64,000 nucleotides of DNA from Arthrobacter zhaoxinii. Its GTDB lineage: Bacteria; Actinomycetota; Actinomycetes; Actinomycetales; Micrococcaceae. The DNA is taken from NCBI RefSeq assembly GCF_024385505.1, contig NZ_JANFLT010000007.1, positions 62,001-126,000 on the forward strand. Direction: 5' to 3'. Under the pieces are notes generated by a model. The model saw only the letters and a program-made list of their open reading frames with translations, made no database searches and had not been told where the DNA came from. Position numbers and translations under genes: made by a program. Below, piece after piece: positions 8,048 to 17,800 of the stretch; positions within the stretch are counted from its first letter, which is position 1, and every line of letters starts with the position of its first letter.

Positions 8048-9007
8048 TTACTGGCCTCCCATACCGGATGTGGCGAATCCCCTGATGATATGGCGCTGGA
8101 AGAGCATAAAAACAATCAACAGCGGCAGCGCGCCGATCATTGCGCTGGCCATTTCGGAGGCGTACTGCACCCCGTAGGCATTCTTCACGGTACCCAGCCC
8201 CACCGGGATCGTCATGATTTCCGGTGAATTGGTGACGATGAACGGCCACAGGAAGTTGTTCCATGCACTGATGAACACAAAGATCGACACGGCGGTGATG
8301 ATGGACCGGGACAGCGGCAGCACGACGGCGAAAAACACCCGGAAGTCCCCTGCGCCGTCCAGCCTCGCCGCTTCTTCCAGCTCCACCGGGATCTGGTCGA
8401 AGAAGTTCTTCATCACGATAACCATCAGCGGCATCACCACCTGCGGCAGCGCCACGCCCAAGAGGGTATCGGACAGGCGCAGCGCAATCATCTGGTCAAA
8501 GAGCGGCACAATCAGGATCTGCGGCGGCACCATGATGGCCGCTACGGTGAGGCCGAAAAGCCACTTGCGGCCGCGGAACTTCTGGCGGGAGAACGCGTAG
8601 GCCGCCAGCGCCGAGATGGTCACCGTGATGACCGTGACAATGGTGGAGACCAGCACCGAATTCCAGATCCAGAGCGGAATGTCCCCCGCTGCCAGGACGC
8701 TGCGGTAGGCCTCCGCCGTCCAGCCGCTGTCCGGCCAGAACTTCAGCGGAGCGGCGGAAACGTCCGCCTCCGCCTTGAACGAGGACAGCACCGCCCAGGC
8801 CAGGGGCAGGGCCCACAGTGCTGCGAGGACCGCAACAACGAGGTACGCCGCCACCCGGCCCTTGCGGCCGGGCCCGAGGGTCAGGCTGCGCAGGTGTTCG
8901 GCTTCGCGTTTCTTCTGGGCCCGGGCGCGGGTACGCCCATCGGCCGGTGTTCCGCCCGGTGCGGTGGGTGCGGCAGCGGTGGCTGCGGGAGCGGTTGCGG
9001 TAGCCAT
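8048..9007 (-). CDS. Sugar ABC transporter permease, MalG type (CUT1)
   Basis: A 319-residue inner-membrane permease. A charged, alanine-rich cytosolic leader of about 45 residues precedes six predicted membrane segments. The EAA loop that docks the ATPase reads EEAARLDGAGDFRVFFAVVLPLS, split as EEAARLDGAGD then FRVFFAVVLPLS. It forms a heterodimer with the MalF-type permease, whose stop lies 1 nt upstream. The operon encodes no ATP-binding subunit, so a shared MsiK-like ATPase elsewhere is expected. Given galT and galK downstream and a GH2 glycosidase nearby, a galactoside substrate is likely. Confidence 0.93.
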   Translation of the reverse strand: MATATAPAATAAAPTAPGGTPADGRTRARAQKKREAEHLRSLTLGPGRKGRVAAYLVVAVLAALWALPLAWAVLSSFKAEADVSAAPLKFWPDSGWTAEAYRSVLAAGDIPLWIWNSVLVSTIVTVITVTISALAAYAFSRQKFRGRKWLFGLTVAAIMVPPQILIVPLFDQMIALRLSDTLLGVALPQVVMPLMVIVMKNFFDQIPVELEEAARLDGAGDFRVFFAVVLPLSRSIITAVSIFVFISAWNNFLWPFIVTNSPEIMTIPVGLGTVKNAYGVQYASEMASAMIGALPLLIVFMLFQRHIIRGFATSGMGGQ

Positions 9008-9008
9008 G

Positions 9009-9959
9009 TCAGGAGTCCTTCCGCTTCGCGAACCACATCTGGGCCAGGGAGACCAGGACGATGAGCGCGAAGAAGATGTAAGAGGTGGCGGAGGCGTAGC
9101 CCAGCCGGTACCCGATGAATCCGGAGTCGTAGATGTACTGCAGGATCGAACGGGTCGCCCCGTTCGGCCCGCCCTGGGTCAGCAGGAAGATCTGGTCGAA
9201 GACCTTCAGCGATGCCAGCGCCTGAAGGAGGATGATCAGACCCGTGGTGCTTTTCATCATCGGCAGCGTGATCGAAAACAGCCGCCGCCAGGATCCGGCA
9301 CCGTCCAGCTGGGCTGCCTCGTACAGATGGTCGGGAATGTTCTGCAGGGCTGAAAGGTAGAGCAGGAAGTTGAATCCCACGGTCCACCACAGGGTGACCA
9401 GGGCGATGGACCACATGGCCACCTGGTCGTCGCTGAGCCAGCCCACCTGGCTCAGGCCTGCGCGGTCCAGCAGCCCGTTGATCAGGCCGAAGTCATTGGT
9501 GAAGAGGAAGCCCCAGATGGCCGTCACCACGGACACCGGGAGCAGGAACGGCGCGAAGAAGGTCAGACGCCAGATCCACTGCCCTTTCAGGCCCGTGTAC
9601 ACGAGGTAGGCCATCACAAAGGAGACCACCACCAGCGGAACGGAGGAGATGACGGTGAAGAACAGCGTGTTGCCCAGCGAGGACCACATCTGCGGGTCGC
9701 TGAGGGCCTCCGCGTAGTTCGAGAATCCGGTGAATTCCGACCTCTCGGTGACCAGGGAGCGGTTGGTCAGGCTCATCCACAGCCCGTAGATGATCGGCCA
9801 GACCAGGAAGAGCCCGAAGAAGAACAGGTAGGGGGCAAGGAACCAGTAGCCGGTTTTCGACGCCGGCCGCTGCCGTCCGCCGGCTGCCTTCAGCCGGGTC
9901 GCGGCCACAGGGGGTACGCCCGGAGAATCGGCGGGGATATTGGTGGCGGTGGTGGTCAT
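9009..9959 (-). CDS. Sugar ABC transporter permease, MalF type (CUT1)
   Basis: A 316-residue membrane permease starting MTTTATNIPADSPG. The start at 9959 is chosen because GAGGAG lies 7-12 nt upstream and hydrophobic segments begin about 40 residues later. The frame stays open for 115 codons further upstream, but that part overlaps the binding-protein gene. Six membrane segments are visible, with the EAA-loop motif YEAAQLDGAGSWRRLFSITLP between the later ones. It pairs with the adjacent MalG-type permease; the binding-protein gene ends 10 nt upstream. Confidence 0.93.
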   Translation of the reverse strand: MTTTATNIPADSPGVPPVAATRLKAAGGRQRPASKTGYWFLAPYLFFFGLFLVWPIIYGLWMSLTNRSLVTERSEFTGFSNYAEALSDPQMWSSLGNTLFFTVISSVPLVVVSFVMAYLVYTGLKGQWIWRLTFFAPFLLPVSVVTAIWGFLFTNDFGLINGLLDRAGLSQVGWLSDDQVAMWSIALVTLWWTVGFNFLLYLSALQNIPDHLYEAAQLDGAGSWRRLFSITLPMMKSTTGLIILLQALASLKVFDQIFLLTQGGPNGATRSILQYIYDSGFIGYRLGYASATSYIFFALIVLVSLAQMWFAKRKDS

Positions 9960-9969
9960 CGGTGGCTCC

Positions 9970-11295
9970 TCACGCAGTGGGATTCGGGGCGGCAAGGAAG
10001 CGGTCCATGGCGGTGAGCATCCCGCCGACGGCGTCCATCGGCTTCGTCTGGCCGCGGAAGGCATTTGAAAGGGCCTGGGACATCTGGTTCTGGAAGTCCG
10101 TGCCCGCTCCCGCGAACCAGACCGCCGGGTCAAAGACCACGTGCTGGCCGGCGGCTGCGTAGTCCGCCTGCGGGCGCAGGGCGGAGTATTCAGCGGTCTG
10201 CTGGGCCGGCAGGTAGGCCGGAATGTGGCCGGCGGTCCCCCACTGGGGTCCGCCGTCGCGGATGACCGAGCCCACAAATTCGTAGACTGCACGGCGGCGT
10301 TCATCCGTCATGGAACGCTGCTGGGGCAGGACGTAGCTGTGCGAATCGGCATACACGGCGGGGGTGCCGAACATCGTGGGCATCGGCATGCCGCCGGTCC
10401 GGGGCACGGACGCCTGCAGCCCGGCGACCTCCCACACGCCGGAGAGGATCATTCCCACCCGTCCGCCGTTGTAGGCTGCGAGGCCGCTCTCGTAGTCCAT
10501 GCTCTCCGTCAGGCACTTGCCGTCCATCCAGGAGGCCACCGCACCGATGACCTCCGCTGCGCGGTCCTCGTCGAGGGCGGCGGACTCCCCGGGTTCGAGC
10601 CGGTAGTCGCCGCCGGTCTGGCGGTAGAGGCCCCAGAAGAGCCGCCAGGCCTGGGCGGTGTCCATCAGGTAACCGAAGCTGATGCCGTAGCCGCCGGTCA
10701 CTTCCGCGAGCTTGCTGCCCACCTCATGCAGCTGTTCGGCGGAGGAAATCGGCATCGTGCCGTCGGGGGCGAGCACACCGGCCTTGTCCGCCAGATCCTG
10801 GTTGAAGAAGGTAATGAACGGGTGGGTATCCAACGGCAGGGAGTAGAGCTCGCCGTCGTGGTGGCAGGAATCCCAGACAGCCGGCGCGAAGTCCGCTTCG
10901 GTGATGCCGACCTCGGCCAGCAGGCCCTTGTCCCACGGTTCCAGGAGACCGCCCGGCGCATAGCCGGGCATCCGGGAAATATGCATGATTGCGGCATCCG
11001 GCGGCTGCTGAGACGCGGAGCTCATGGCGAGTTTGGTGTAGTAGGGCGGGCCCCAGGACAGCGTGGTGGGTTTGATATCCAGTCCGGTCCGGGCGGAGAC
11101 GTCGCTGATGATGCCGCGCATGTTCGCCCCGTCCGCACCCTGGAAAGGGTCCCATACGGTGACGGGCGCGCTGCCGCTGCCGGCCGCGGAACTGCCGCAT
11201 CCGGCCACGGCGCCGACGCTGCCGGCAGTGACGGCGGCCGCCAGGGCTCCCCGCAGGAACTGCCTGCGGTTCGGAGATCTGTAGTTGGTGTTCAT
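9970..11295 (-). CDS. Sugar ABC transporter substrate-binding lipoprotein (Tat-type signal)
   Basis: A 441-residue extracytoplasmic solute-binding protein of the CUT1 family, starting MNTNYRSPNRRQFLRG. The NRRQFLRG stretch is a twin-arginine-like motif and is followed by a hydrophobic segment and lipobox VAGC, so it is probably Tat-exported and lipid-anchored. The mature part has the SBP_bac_1 pattern (VTVWDPFQGADG near the start, YNGGRVGMILSGVWEV in the middle). The start at 11295 places the signal peptide at the N-terminus; the frame is open 23 codons further up but without a better ribosome site. First gene of the galactoside operon, and it diverges from lacI across the 11374-11390 operator. 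Confidence 0.92.
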   Translation of the reverse strand: MNTNYRSPNRRQFLRGALAAAVTAGSVGAVAGCGSSAAGSGSAPVTVWDPFQGADGANMRGIISDVSARTGLDIKPTTLSWGPPYYTKLAMSSASQQPPDAAIMHISRMPGYAPGGLLEPWDKGLLAEVGITEADFAPAVWDSCHHDGELYSLPLDTHPFITFFNQDLADKAGVLAPDGTMPISSAEQLHEVGSKLAEVTGGYGISFGYLMDTAQAWRLFWGLYRQTGGDYRLEPGESAALDEDRAAEVIGAVASWMDGKCLTESMDYESGLAAYNGGRVGMILSGVWEVAGLQASVPRTGGMPMPTMFGTPAVYADSHSYVLPQQRSMTDERRRAVYEFVGSVIRDGGPQWGTAGHIPAYLPAQQTAEYSALRPQADYAAAGQHVVFDPAVWFAGAGTDFQNQMSQALSNAFRGQTKPMDAVGGMLTAMDRFLAAPNPTA

Positions 11296-11373
11296 CCTGC
11301 TCCATTTCCTGGCTGCAAACGCTGGCTCATCCTTGAGGCCAATGTGACTGGTGAGCTGAACCACATGGGCAGG

Positions 11374-11390
11374 ATTCTAACGTTAGCAAT
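11374..11390. promoter_or_regulatory. LacI-family operator between the transport operon and lacI
   Basis: ATTCTAACGTTAGCAAT with the central palindrome CTAACGTTAG, placed between the divergent binding-protein and LacI genes. A near-identical site, ATTCTAACGTT-GCAAT, precedes the GH2 gene at 12513. The CG-centred palindrome is typical of LacI/GalR sites, so the adjacent regulator is the obvious ligand. Confidence 0.75.
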
Positions 11391-11467
11391 CGTCCACCGT
11401 CTACTCTTGGACAAAGGAAGAAGTCCCGGCCCTCCGCCGCCGGGCAGGTATCGGAAGGGGCCGGCAC

Positions 11468-12466
11468 GTGAAGCGAGTGGGGATCAAGGAGGTCGCCGAG
11501 CGCGCCGGGGTGTCGTGGAAAACCGTTTCCAACGTCATGAACAACCGCCCGGTGGTCCACCCGGAAACGCGGGCCCGGGTGCTGCAGGCGGTGGAGGAAC
11601 TGGGCTACACGCCCAACCTGATCGGCCGCCAGCTGCGTCAGGGCTCCACCCGTGCCATCGCCCTGGTGGTGCCGGATCTGCGCAATCCCTATTTCGGGGT
11701 ACTGGCCCAGACCCTCGAGGCTGCGGCAAAACGCCGCGGCTACACGGTGTCCATCGAAATCTCCGGCGGCACGGTGGACCTGGAACAGCATTACCTGCAC
11801 GGGTGGCACGGCCGGCTCTTTGACGGCCTGATCTTCTCCCCCTCCGCCGTGACCGGAGAGGCCATAGCCAAGCGGACCGACCCCACACCCATGGTGCTGC
11901 TGGGCGAACGCATCATCAACGCAGACGTACCCCACGTGGCCATCGACAATTCGGCCTCGAGCGTTGATCTTGTGCGCCACCTCGTGGAGGGCGGACGACG
12001 CCGGATTGCCTTCCTCGGAGCGGACGGAACCGGCGGGATTTCCACGGGCAGCCAGCGGTTTGAAGGCTACCGCGCGGCCCTGCGCTTTGCCGGACTTCCC
12101 TATGACGCAGCCCTGGTGGGCACCACCGGCACCTGGTTCCGCCAGGAGGGCTACACCCTCGCGCAGCAGATCCTCGCCGCGCCGGACGTGGATGCGATTG
12201 TCTGCGCCAATGACCTCCTCGCTGTCGGCGCCCTGGCTGCGGCCCGGGAACTGGGCCGCGACGTCCCCGGGGAGCTGGCGCTGGTGGGCTGGGACAACAT
12301 TGACGAGGTTCGTTACACCTCTCCCGGAATCACCTCCGTGGCTCCGGATCTGGAAGCCCTGGCCGAGGCAGCCGTCTCCTCGGTTCTGGGGGAGCTGGAG
12401 GGCGAAGTAGTGATTCCCCACCGCATAGTGGAGCGGGAATCCTCCGCGCCGGTGCGTCGACCGTAG
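11468..12466 (+). CDS. LacI-family transcriptional regulator of galactoside utilisation
   Basis: A 332-residue repressor. The N-terminal HTH and hinge are textbook: GIKEVAERAGVSWKTVSNVMN at about residues 5-25, then the hinge helix region GYTPNLIGRQLRQG. The C-terminal two-lobed periplasmic-binding-protein-like sensor (ALVVPDLRNPYFG, DAIVCANDLLAVGAL, VGWDNIDEVRYTSPGITSV) would bind the inducing sugar. It starts with GTG preceded by GGAAGGGG. It lies between the transport/galTK operon and the GH2 gene, and both promoters carry the same operator, so it should control itself and both units. Confidence 0.94.
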   Translation: MKRVGIKEVAERAGVSWKTVSNVMNNRPVVHPETRARVLQAVEELGYTPNLIGRQLRQGSTRAIALVVPDLRNPYFGVLAQTLEAAAKRRGYTVSIEISGGTVDLEQHYLHGWHGRLFDGLIFSPSAVTGEAIAKRTDPTPMVLLGERIINADVPHVAIDNSASSVDLVRHLVEGGRRRIAFLGADGTGGISTGSQRFEGYRAALRFAGLPYDAALVGTTGTWFRQEGYTLAQQILAAPDVDAIVCANDLLAVGALAAARELGRDVPGELALVGWDNIDEVRYTSPGITSVAPDLEALAEAAVSSVLGELEGEVVIPHRIVERESSAPVRRP

Positions 12467-12512
12467 CAAAGCCGGGGATCATCGACGGCGGCGGGCCATT
12501 TTTGCGGCCGAA

Positions 12513-12529
12513 ATTCTAACGTTGCAATT
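12513..12529. promoter_or_regulatory. LacI-family operator upstream of the GH2 glycosidase gene
   Basis: attctaacgttgcaatt, 60 bp before the GH2 start, matches the 11374-11390 site except for one missing A. Co-regulation of the glycosidase with the transport operon follows if both are bound. Confidence 0.7.
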
Positions 12530-12588
12530 CAGAGGCGCGTGAGGTTGACTGGGATCACAATTTTCTGTCTCCGCCTGAAGGACCGTTC

Positions 12589-14490
12589 ATGACCCTCCCC
12601 GCGTTTGATCCCCCTGTGACCATTACGGACATCCCCCGCCCGGAGCATCCCCGCCCCCAGTTTGTCCGCGACCACTGGCTCAACCTGAACGGGACCTGGG
12701 ACTTCGAGATCGACCGCAGCGACTCCGGCCTGGACCGCGGCCTGCTGGAGCGCGGACTCTCGGGCACCATCACCGTTCCCTTCGCCCCGGAATCGGAGCT
12801 CTCCGGCATCGGGGACACCGATTTCCTGGATGCCGTCTGGTACCGGCGGACCGTAACGGTTCCCGCGGACTGGTCCGGCCTGCGGCCGATCCTGCACTTC
12901 GGCGCCGTGGATTACGACGCCACGGTCTGGGCCAACGGCGTCGAGGTCGCCCGCCACCGCGGCGGCTTCACCCCCTTCGAGGCGGACCTCTCCGCTGTCG
13001 CCGGTCCGGGTGACGACGTCGTCATCACCGTCCGCGCCCGGGACCTGCATCACGAGGTGCAGGCACGGGGCAAGCAGTCCACCTGGTTCGCCAACACCCA
13101 TTGCCAGTACACCCGCACCACCGGCATCTGGCAGACCGTGTGGCTTGAAGGCGTACCGCCCACAGCGGTTACCCGGGTCCAGATCACTCCCAATCTGGCG
13201 GCCCGCAGCTTCAGCGTCACCGCCCCGCTGACCAGCAACCTGCCGGACGGCACCCTGACCGTACGGCTGACCGACAACAACGGCACCACCGTGGCGGAAT
13301 CCTCCGTCAGCACCGCTTACGATCTGGCTCCCACCTTGGTCCTCACCGTGGCCGAGGCCGACGTCCGGATCTGGGACGTGGGTGACCCGCAGCTCTACGG
13401 TGTGGAGGTTTCGCTGTCCTCCGGAGGCACCGAGGTGGACCGGATCCGCAGCTACACCGCGCTGCGTTCGGTGAGCATTGACGGCAATTCGTTCCGTCTC
13501 AACGGCCGCCGGGTCTTCCAGCGTCTGGTCCTGGACCAGGGCTACTGGCCTGAGTCCCTCATGACTGCCCCCTCAGACCAGGCCCTGATCGAGGACATCG
13601 AGTTGTCCCTGGCCGCCGGCTTCAACGGTGCCCGGCTGCATCAGAAAGTCTTCGAGGAGCGCTTCCTGTACCACGCAGACATCCGCGGCTACCTGGTCTG
13701 GGCTGAGTTCGGCGACTGGGGTGTGTCCGGACAGGGCCCGATGGGGGCCAACCAGAAACCTGACGCCTCGTTCGTCTCGCAGTGGCTCGAGGCGGTCCGC
13801 CGCGACATCAACCACCCCTCGATTGTGGGCTGGTGCCCGCTGAACGAGACCCATCAGGTGCTGCATGACCGGATCACGGTGCTCGACGACGTCACCCGCG
13901 CCATGTTCCTGGCCACCAAGCTGGCGGATCCCTCCCGTCCGGTGATCGACTCGTCCGGGTATTCGCACCGGGTGCTCGAGACCGATGTCTACGATTCCCA
14001 CTCCTACGAGCAGGATCCCGAGGCCTTCCGCACTCAGCAGGCGGGGCTGGCCGAGGGGAGCCCCTACCTGAACCGACCCGAAACGCTCGGTGAGATCGGC
14101 CTGCCGCACGGCAAAACGGAATACTCCCTGCCGTACGCCGGGCAGCCGTTCTTCATTTCGGAATACGGCGGCATCTGGTGGAACGAGCAGGAAGCAGCCG
14201 CGGCCGCCGAAGGCCGGGCCGAGCGGGCCGCCGTCGGCAACGACCAGGCCGACTCCTGGGGCTACGGGGACCGGGTGCGCTCCGAAGAGGAGTTCTACGC
14301 CCGCTTCGAAGGGCTGACCAACGTCCTGCTGGATGACCCGGACATGTTCGGGTACTGCTACACCCAGCTGACGGACGTCTTCCAGGAAAAGAACGGCGTC
14401 TACGACTTCAAGCGCGGCGAGAAGTTCGACGTCGAGCGGCTGCGCCGCGTGCAGCAGCGTCCCGCCGCATACGAAGAGCGGACCGACTAA
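12589..14490 (+). CDS. Glycoside hydrolase family 2, probable beta-galactosidase
   Basis: A 633-residue cytosolic GH2 enzyme with three domains: the jelly-roll sugar-binding domain (about 25-180, RDHWLNLNGTWDFEID), the immunoglobulin-like domain (about 185-285), and the TIM barrel (about 290-610). The acid/base Glu is E420 in CPLNETH and the nucleophile is E525 in FISEYGG. It has no signal peptide, so it cleaves imported substrate. It lacks the extra C-terminal domains of LacZ. Beta-galactosidase is inferred from linkage to galT/galK and the shared operator; beta-glucuronidase or another GH2 activity is possible from sequence alone. GAAGGA precedes the ATG. Confidence 0.85.
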   Translation: MTLPAFDPPVTITDIPRPEHPRPQFVRDHWLNLNGTWDFEIDRSDSGLDRGLLERGLSGTITVPFAPESELSGIGDTDFLDAVWYRRTVTVPADWSGLRPILHFGAVDYDATVWANGVEVARHRGGFTPFEADLSAVAGPGDDVVITVRARDLHHEVQARGKQSTWFANTHCQYTRTTGIWQTVWLEGVPPTAVTRVQITPNLAARSFSVTAPLTSNLPDGTLTVRLTDNNGTTVAESSVSTAYDLAPTLVLTVAEADVRIWDVGDPQLYGVEVSLSSGGTEVDRIRSYTALRSVSIDGNSFRLNGRRVFQRLVLDQGYWPESLMTAPSDQALIEDIELSLAAGFNGARLHQKVFEERFLYHADIRGYLVWAEFGDWGVSGQGPMGANQKPDASFVSQWLEAVRRDINHPSIVGWCPLNETHQVLHDRITVLDDVTRAMFLATKLADPSRPVIDSSGYSHRVLETDVYDSHSYEQDPEAFRTQQAGLAEGSPYLNRPETLGEIGLPHGKTEYSLPYAGQPFFISEYGGIWWNEQEAAAAAEGRAERAAVGNDQADSWGYGDRVRSEEEFYARFEGLTNVLLDDPDMFGYCYTQLTDVFQEKNGVYDFKRGEKFDVERLRRVQQRPAAYEERTD

Positions 14491-14509
14491 CCCCGGACCT
14501 CCCAGACCA

Positions 14510-14549
14510 GTGCGCTGCCGGTACCCCCTTGCCGGCAGCGCACTTTTTT
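14510..14549 (+). terminator. Intrinsic terminator of the GH2 gene
   Basis: Perfect 12-bp stem gtgcgctgccgg / ccggcagcgcac (14510-14521, 14532-14543) with a 10-nt loop and six T residues. It starts 20 nt after the stop codon. Confidence 0.93.
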
Positions 14550-14831
14550 CTGCCCACGCACCGGTCCGGCCTGTGTCAGCGCGCCACCCGGAGTCATCGA
14601 AAACGGGAGTGGGGGTACAAGGCCGTACACTGTGCTGGCGATCACTTTTCCGCCGCCGCGGGGGACGCGGCGGAACCTTCCCGGCTCGTGCATTGACGGA
14701 CGACACCGGACGGACACCTGCTCGTAACCTGCCCCACCTAGCATCACCACTGTCACCACTCGCTGCATCCCCTGCCGCCATTACGCGGCCATTACCCGTC
14801 GGCCCCAGCGGCCGACCAAGGAGTATGAGGC
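14550..14831. other. Upstream region of the nuclease/nucleotidase gene
   Basis: No ORF is supported. The region holds a GC-rich hairpin (arms ttccgccgc 14648-14656 and gcggcggaa 14667-14675) and ends with AAGGAG 11 nt before the ATG at 14832. I see no convincing Pho box or other known operator. Confidence 0.4.
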
Positions 14832-17800
14832 ATGAGACCTTCAATCCGGAAGGCTGCGCTCGGAACCACCCTGTCAGTCGGCCTGCTTGCCGCGCCGCTG
14901 ACCGCGTTCCCGGCCTACGCCCAGGACGGCGCCGCCGCCGTTCCCGGCATCATCATCAACGAGGCGTACCTGTCCGGCGGAAGCGCCAACGCCCCGTTCA
15001 ACACCAAATTCGTTGAACTGTACAACCCCACCAGCGAACCGGTGAGCCTGGACGGCTGGTCCCTGCAGTACCGGGCCGCGAGCGCCACTGCGGCTCCCAC
15101 CGGGATCGGCAGCCTCTCCGGCAGCATCGCTCCGGGCGGCCATTACCTGGTAACAGGTGCCAGCAACGGCACCACCGGTGCGGCCCTCCCCACCGCCGAC
15201 GCCACCATCGGGGCCAGTTTCGCCGGAGGCGGCGGCACGCTGATCCTCTCGAACCAGGGCACCCGGGTGGATCCCCTGCCCACAGGCTCGGTCGTCGGTG
15301 CTCCCGGAGTTGTCGATCTGGTCGGTTACGGCACCTCCAACACGTTCGAGACTGCCGGCGCTGCTGCTCCGGCAGGCAACTCGGATCCGAAGTCGCTGAA
15401 CCGCACCGATTTCGCCGATTCGAACAACAATAGTGCCGATTTCAGCCTCAGTGCCTCGGTCACCCCCACCTCCACGGGCGGCGCGGCTCCCTCCGAGCCC
15501 GCTCCGACTCCCACACCCACGCCGACGACGCCGGCACCGGTGCCGGTGCCGGGCGACGTGGTGCCGATTGCCACGATCCAGGGCACCGGTGCCGCGAGCC
15601 CGCTGGTCGGCCTGACGGTCACTACCCGCGGCAAGGTCACCGGTGTTTATGCCACCGGCGGCTTCAACGGCTATTACCTCCAGACTCCGGGCACCGGCGG
15701 GACCCTGGACCTGGCCGGACACACGGCTTCGGAGGGCATCTTCATCTTCTCCGCGGCAACTGCAGGCTCCGTGACCGCCGGCGACTACGTCGAAGTCACC
15801 GGCACCGTAGGTGAGTACTACAACCTCACCCAGCTCACGGTCGCCGACGGCGCCATGACCAAGCTCAGCGAAGCCGCTCCCGAGGTGAAGCCGGCTGCCG
15901 TGGCGTGGCCCGCCACCGACGCGCAGCGTGAAACCCTCGAGGGCATGCTCCTGGCACCCCAGGGCGACTTCACCGTCACTGACAACTTCTCCCTGAACCA
16001 GTACGCGGAAATCGGCCTCGCTGCCGGCACCTCCGCCCTGGTCCAGCCCACCGCGGTGGCTGCCGTCGGCACCCCCGAGCACGCCGCCGTCGTCGCGGAC
16101 AACGCCGCCCGCGCCGTGAAGCTCGACGACGGCGCGAGCACCAATTTCCTCAACGCAGCCAACCAGGGAACTCCGCTTCCCTACCTGACTCCGGAAAACC
16201 CGGTCCGCGTAGGTGCTGCCGCTTCCTTCAGCACCGGCGTCATCCTTGATTTCCGCAACAGTGCCTGGAAGTTCCAGCCGCTGACCGAACTCACCGCAGC
16301 CAACGCGGCCACCGCCACCCCGGCGTCGTTCACCAACACCCGCACCGCAGCCCCCGAGAGTGTCGGCGGCAACCTGAAGCTGGCGTCCTTCAATGTGCTG
16401 AATTACTTCACCACCACCGGTGACACGCTTTCCGGCTGCTCCTTCTACAAGGACCGCAGCGGCGCTCCCGTAACCGTGGACGGCGGCTGCGACGCCCGCG
16501 GTGCCGCCAACGCCGCGAACCTGGAACGCCAGCAGGCCAAGATCGTAGCCGCGATCAACGCCCTCGGCGCAGACGTGGTCTCACTGATGGAGGTGGAGAA
16601 CTCCGCCACGTTCGGCAAGAACCGCGACGACGCCCTGTCCCGCCTGGTAACCGCCCTGAACGCGCAGGCACCGGGAACGTGGGACTACGTCCGCTCCCCC
16701 GCGGATCTGCCCGCCGATGAAGACGTCATCCGTTCGGCCTTCATCTACCGCACCGCAACCGCCGAACCCGTCGGCGAATCCACCATCCTGGACAATGAAG
16801 CGGTCTTCTCCAACGCCCGCGAACCGCTGGCCCAGGCCTTCCGCCCCGCCGGTGGCGAAGACGGCACGGAAATCCTCGCTGTCACCAACCACTTCAAGTC
16901 CAAGGGATCAGCGCCCTCCTCCGGCGAGAACGCAGACACCGGCCAGGGCGGCTGGAACGCGGACCGCGTCCGCCAGGCCCAGGCGCTGGTGGACTTCGCC
17001 GGAACCGCATCGGAAGCAGCCGGCACGGACAAGGTGTTCCTGCTCGGTGATTTCAACGCCTACCACGCAGAGGATCCCATCAAGGTGCTGGTCGATGCCG
17101 GCTACGTTGACCTCGGCGCAGCCACCGGCAAGCACTCCTACGCATTCGGCGGGACCGTCGGCAGCCTCGACCACATCCTGGCTTCCCCGGCAGCCAATGA
17201 AGCAGTCACCGGTACGGATATCTGGAACATCAACTCCGTGGAGTCGGTGGCCTTCGAATACAGCCGCTACAACTACAACGCCACCAACTTCTACGCACCG
17301 GATCCCTACCGGGCCTCGGACCATGACCCCATCCTCGTGGGCATGGACCTGACCGCCGAAGGTACGGACACCGCCACGCTGAACCTGCTGAACATCAATG
17401 ACTTCCACGGACGGATCGACGCCAACACGGTGCCGTTCGCCGGAACCGTTGAGGAACTCAAGGCCGGCGCTCCCGAGGGCAGCTCACTGTTCCTCTCCGC
17501 GGGCGACAACATCGGCGCCTCCCTGTTCGCCTCCTCGGTGCAGCAGGACCAGCCCACCATCGATGTCCTGAATGCCCTCGGGCTGCAGGCCTCGGCGGTC
17601 GGCAACCATGAGTTCGACGGCGGCTTCGCCGACCTCACGGACCGCGTGGCACCGGCCGCGCAGTTCCCGTACCTGGGGGCGAACGTCTACACCAAGGGAA
17701 CCACCACCCCTGCGCTGCAGGAGTACGAGATCCTCGACGTCAACGGAGTGGATGTCGCCGTCATCGGTGCCATCACCCAGGAGACCGCAAGCCTGGTCAG

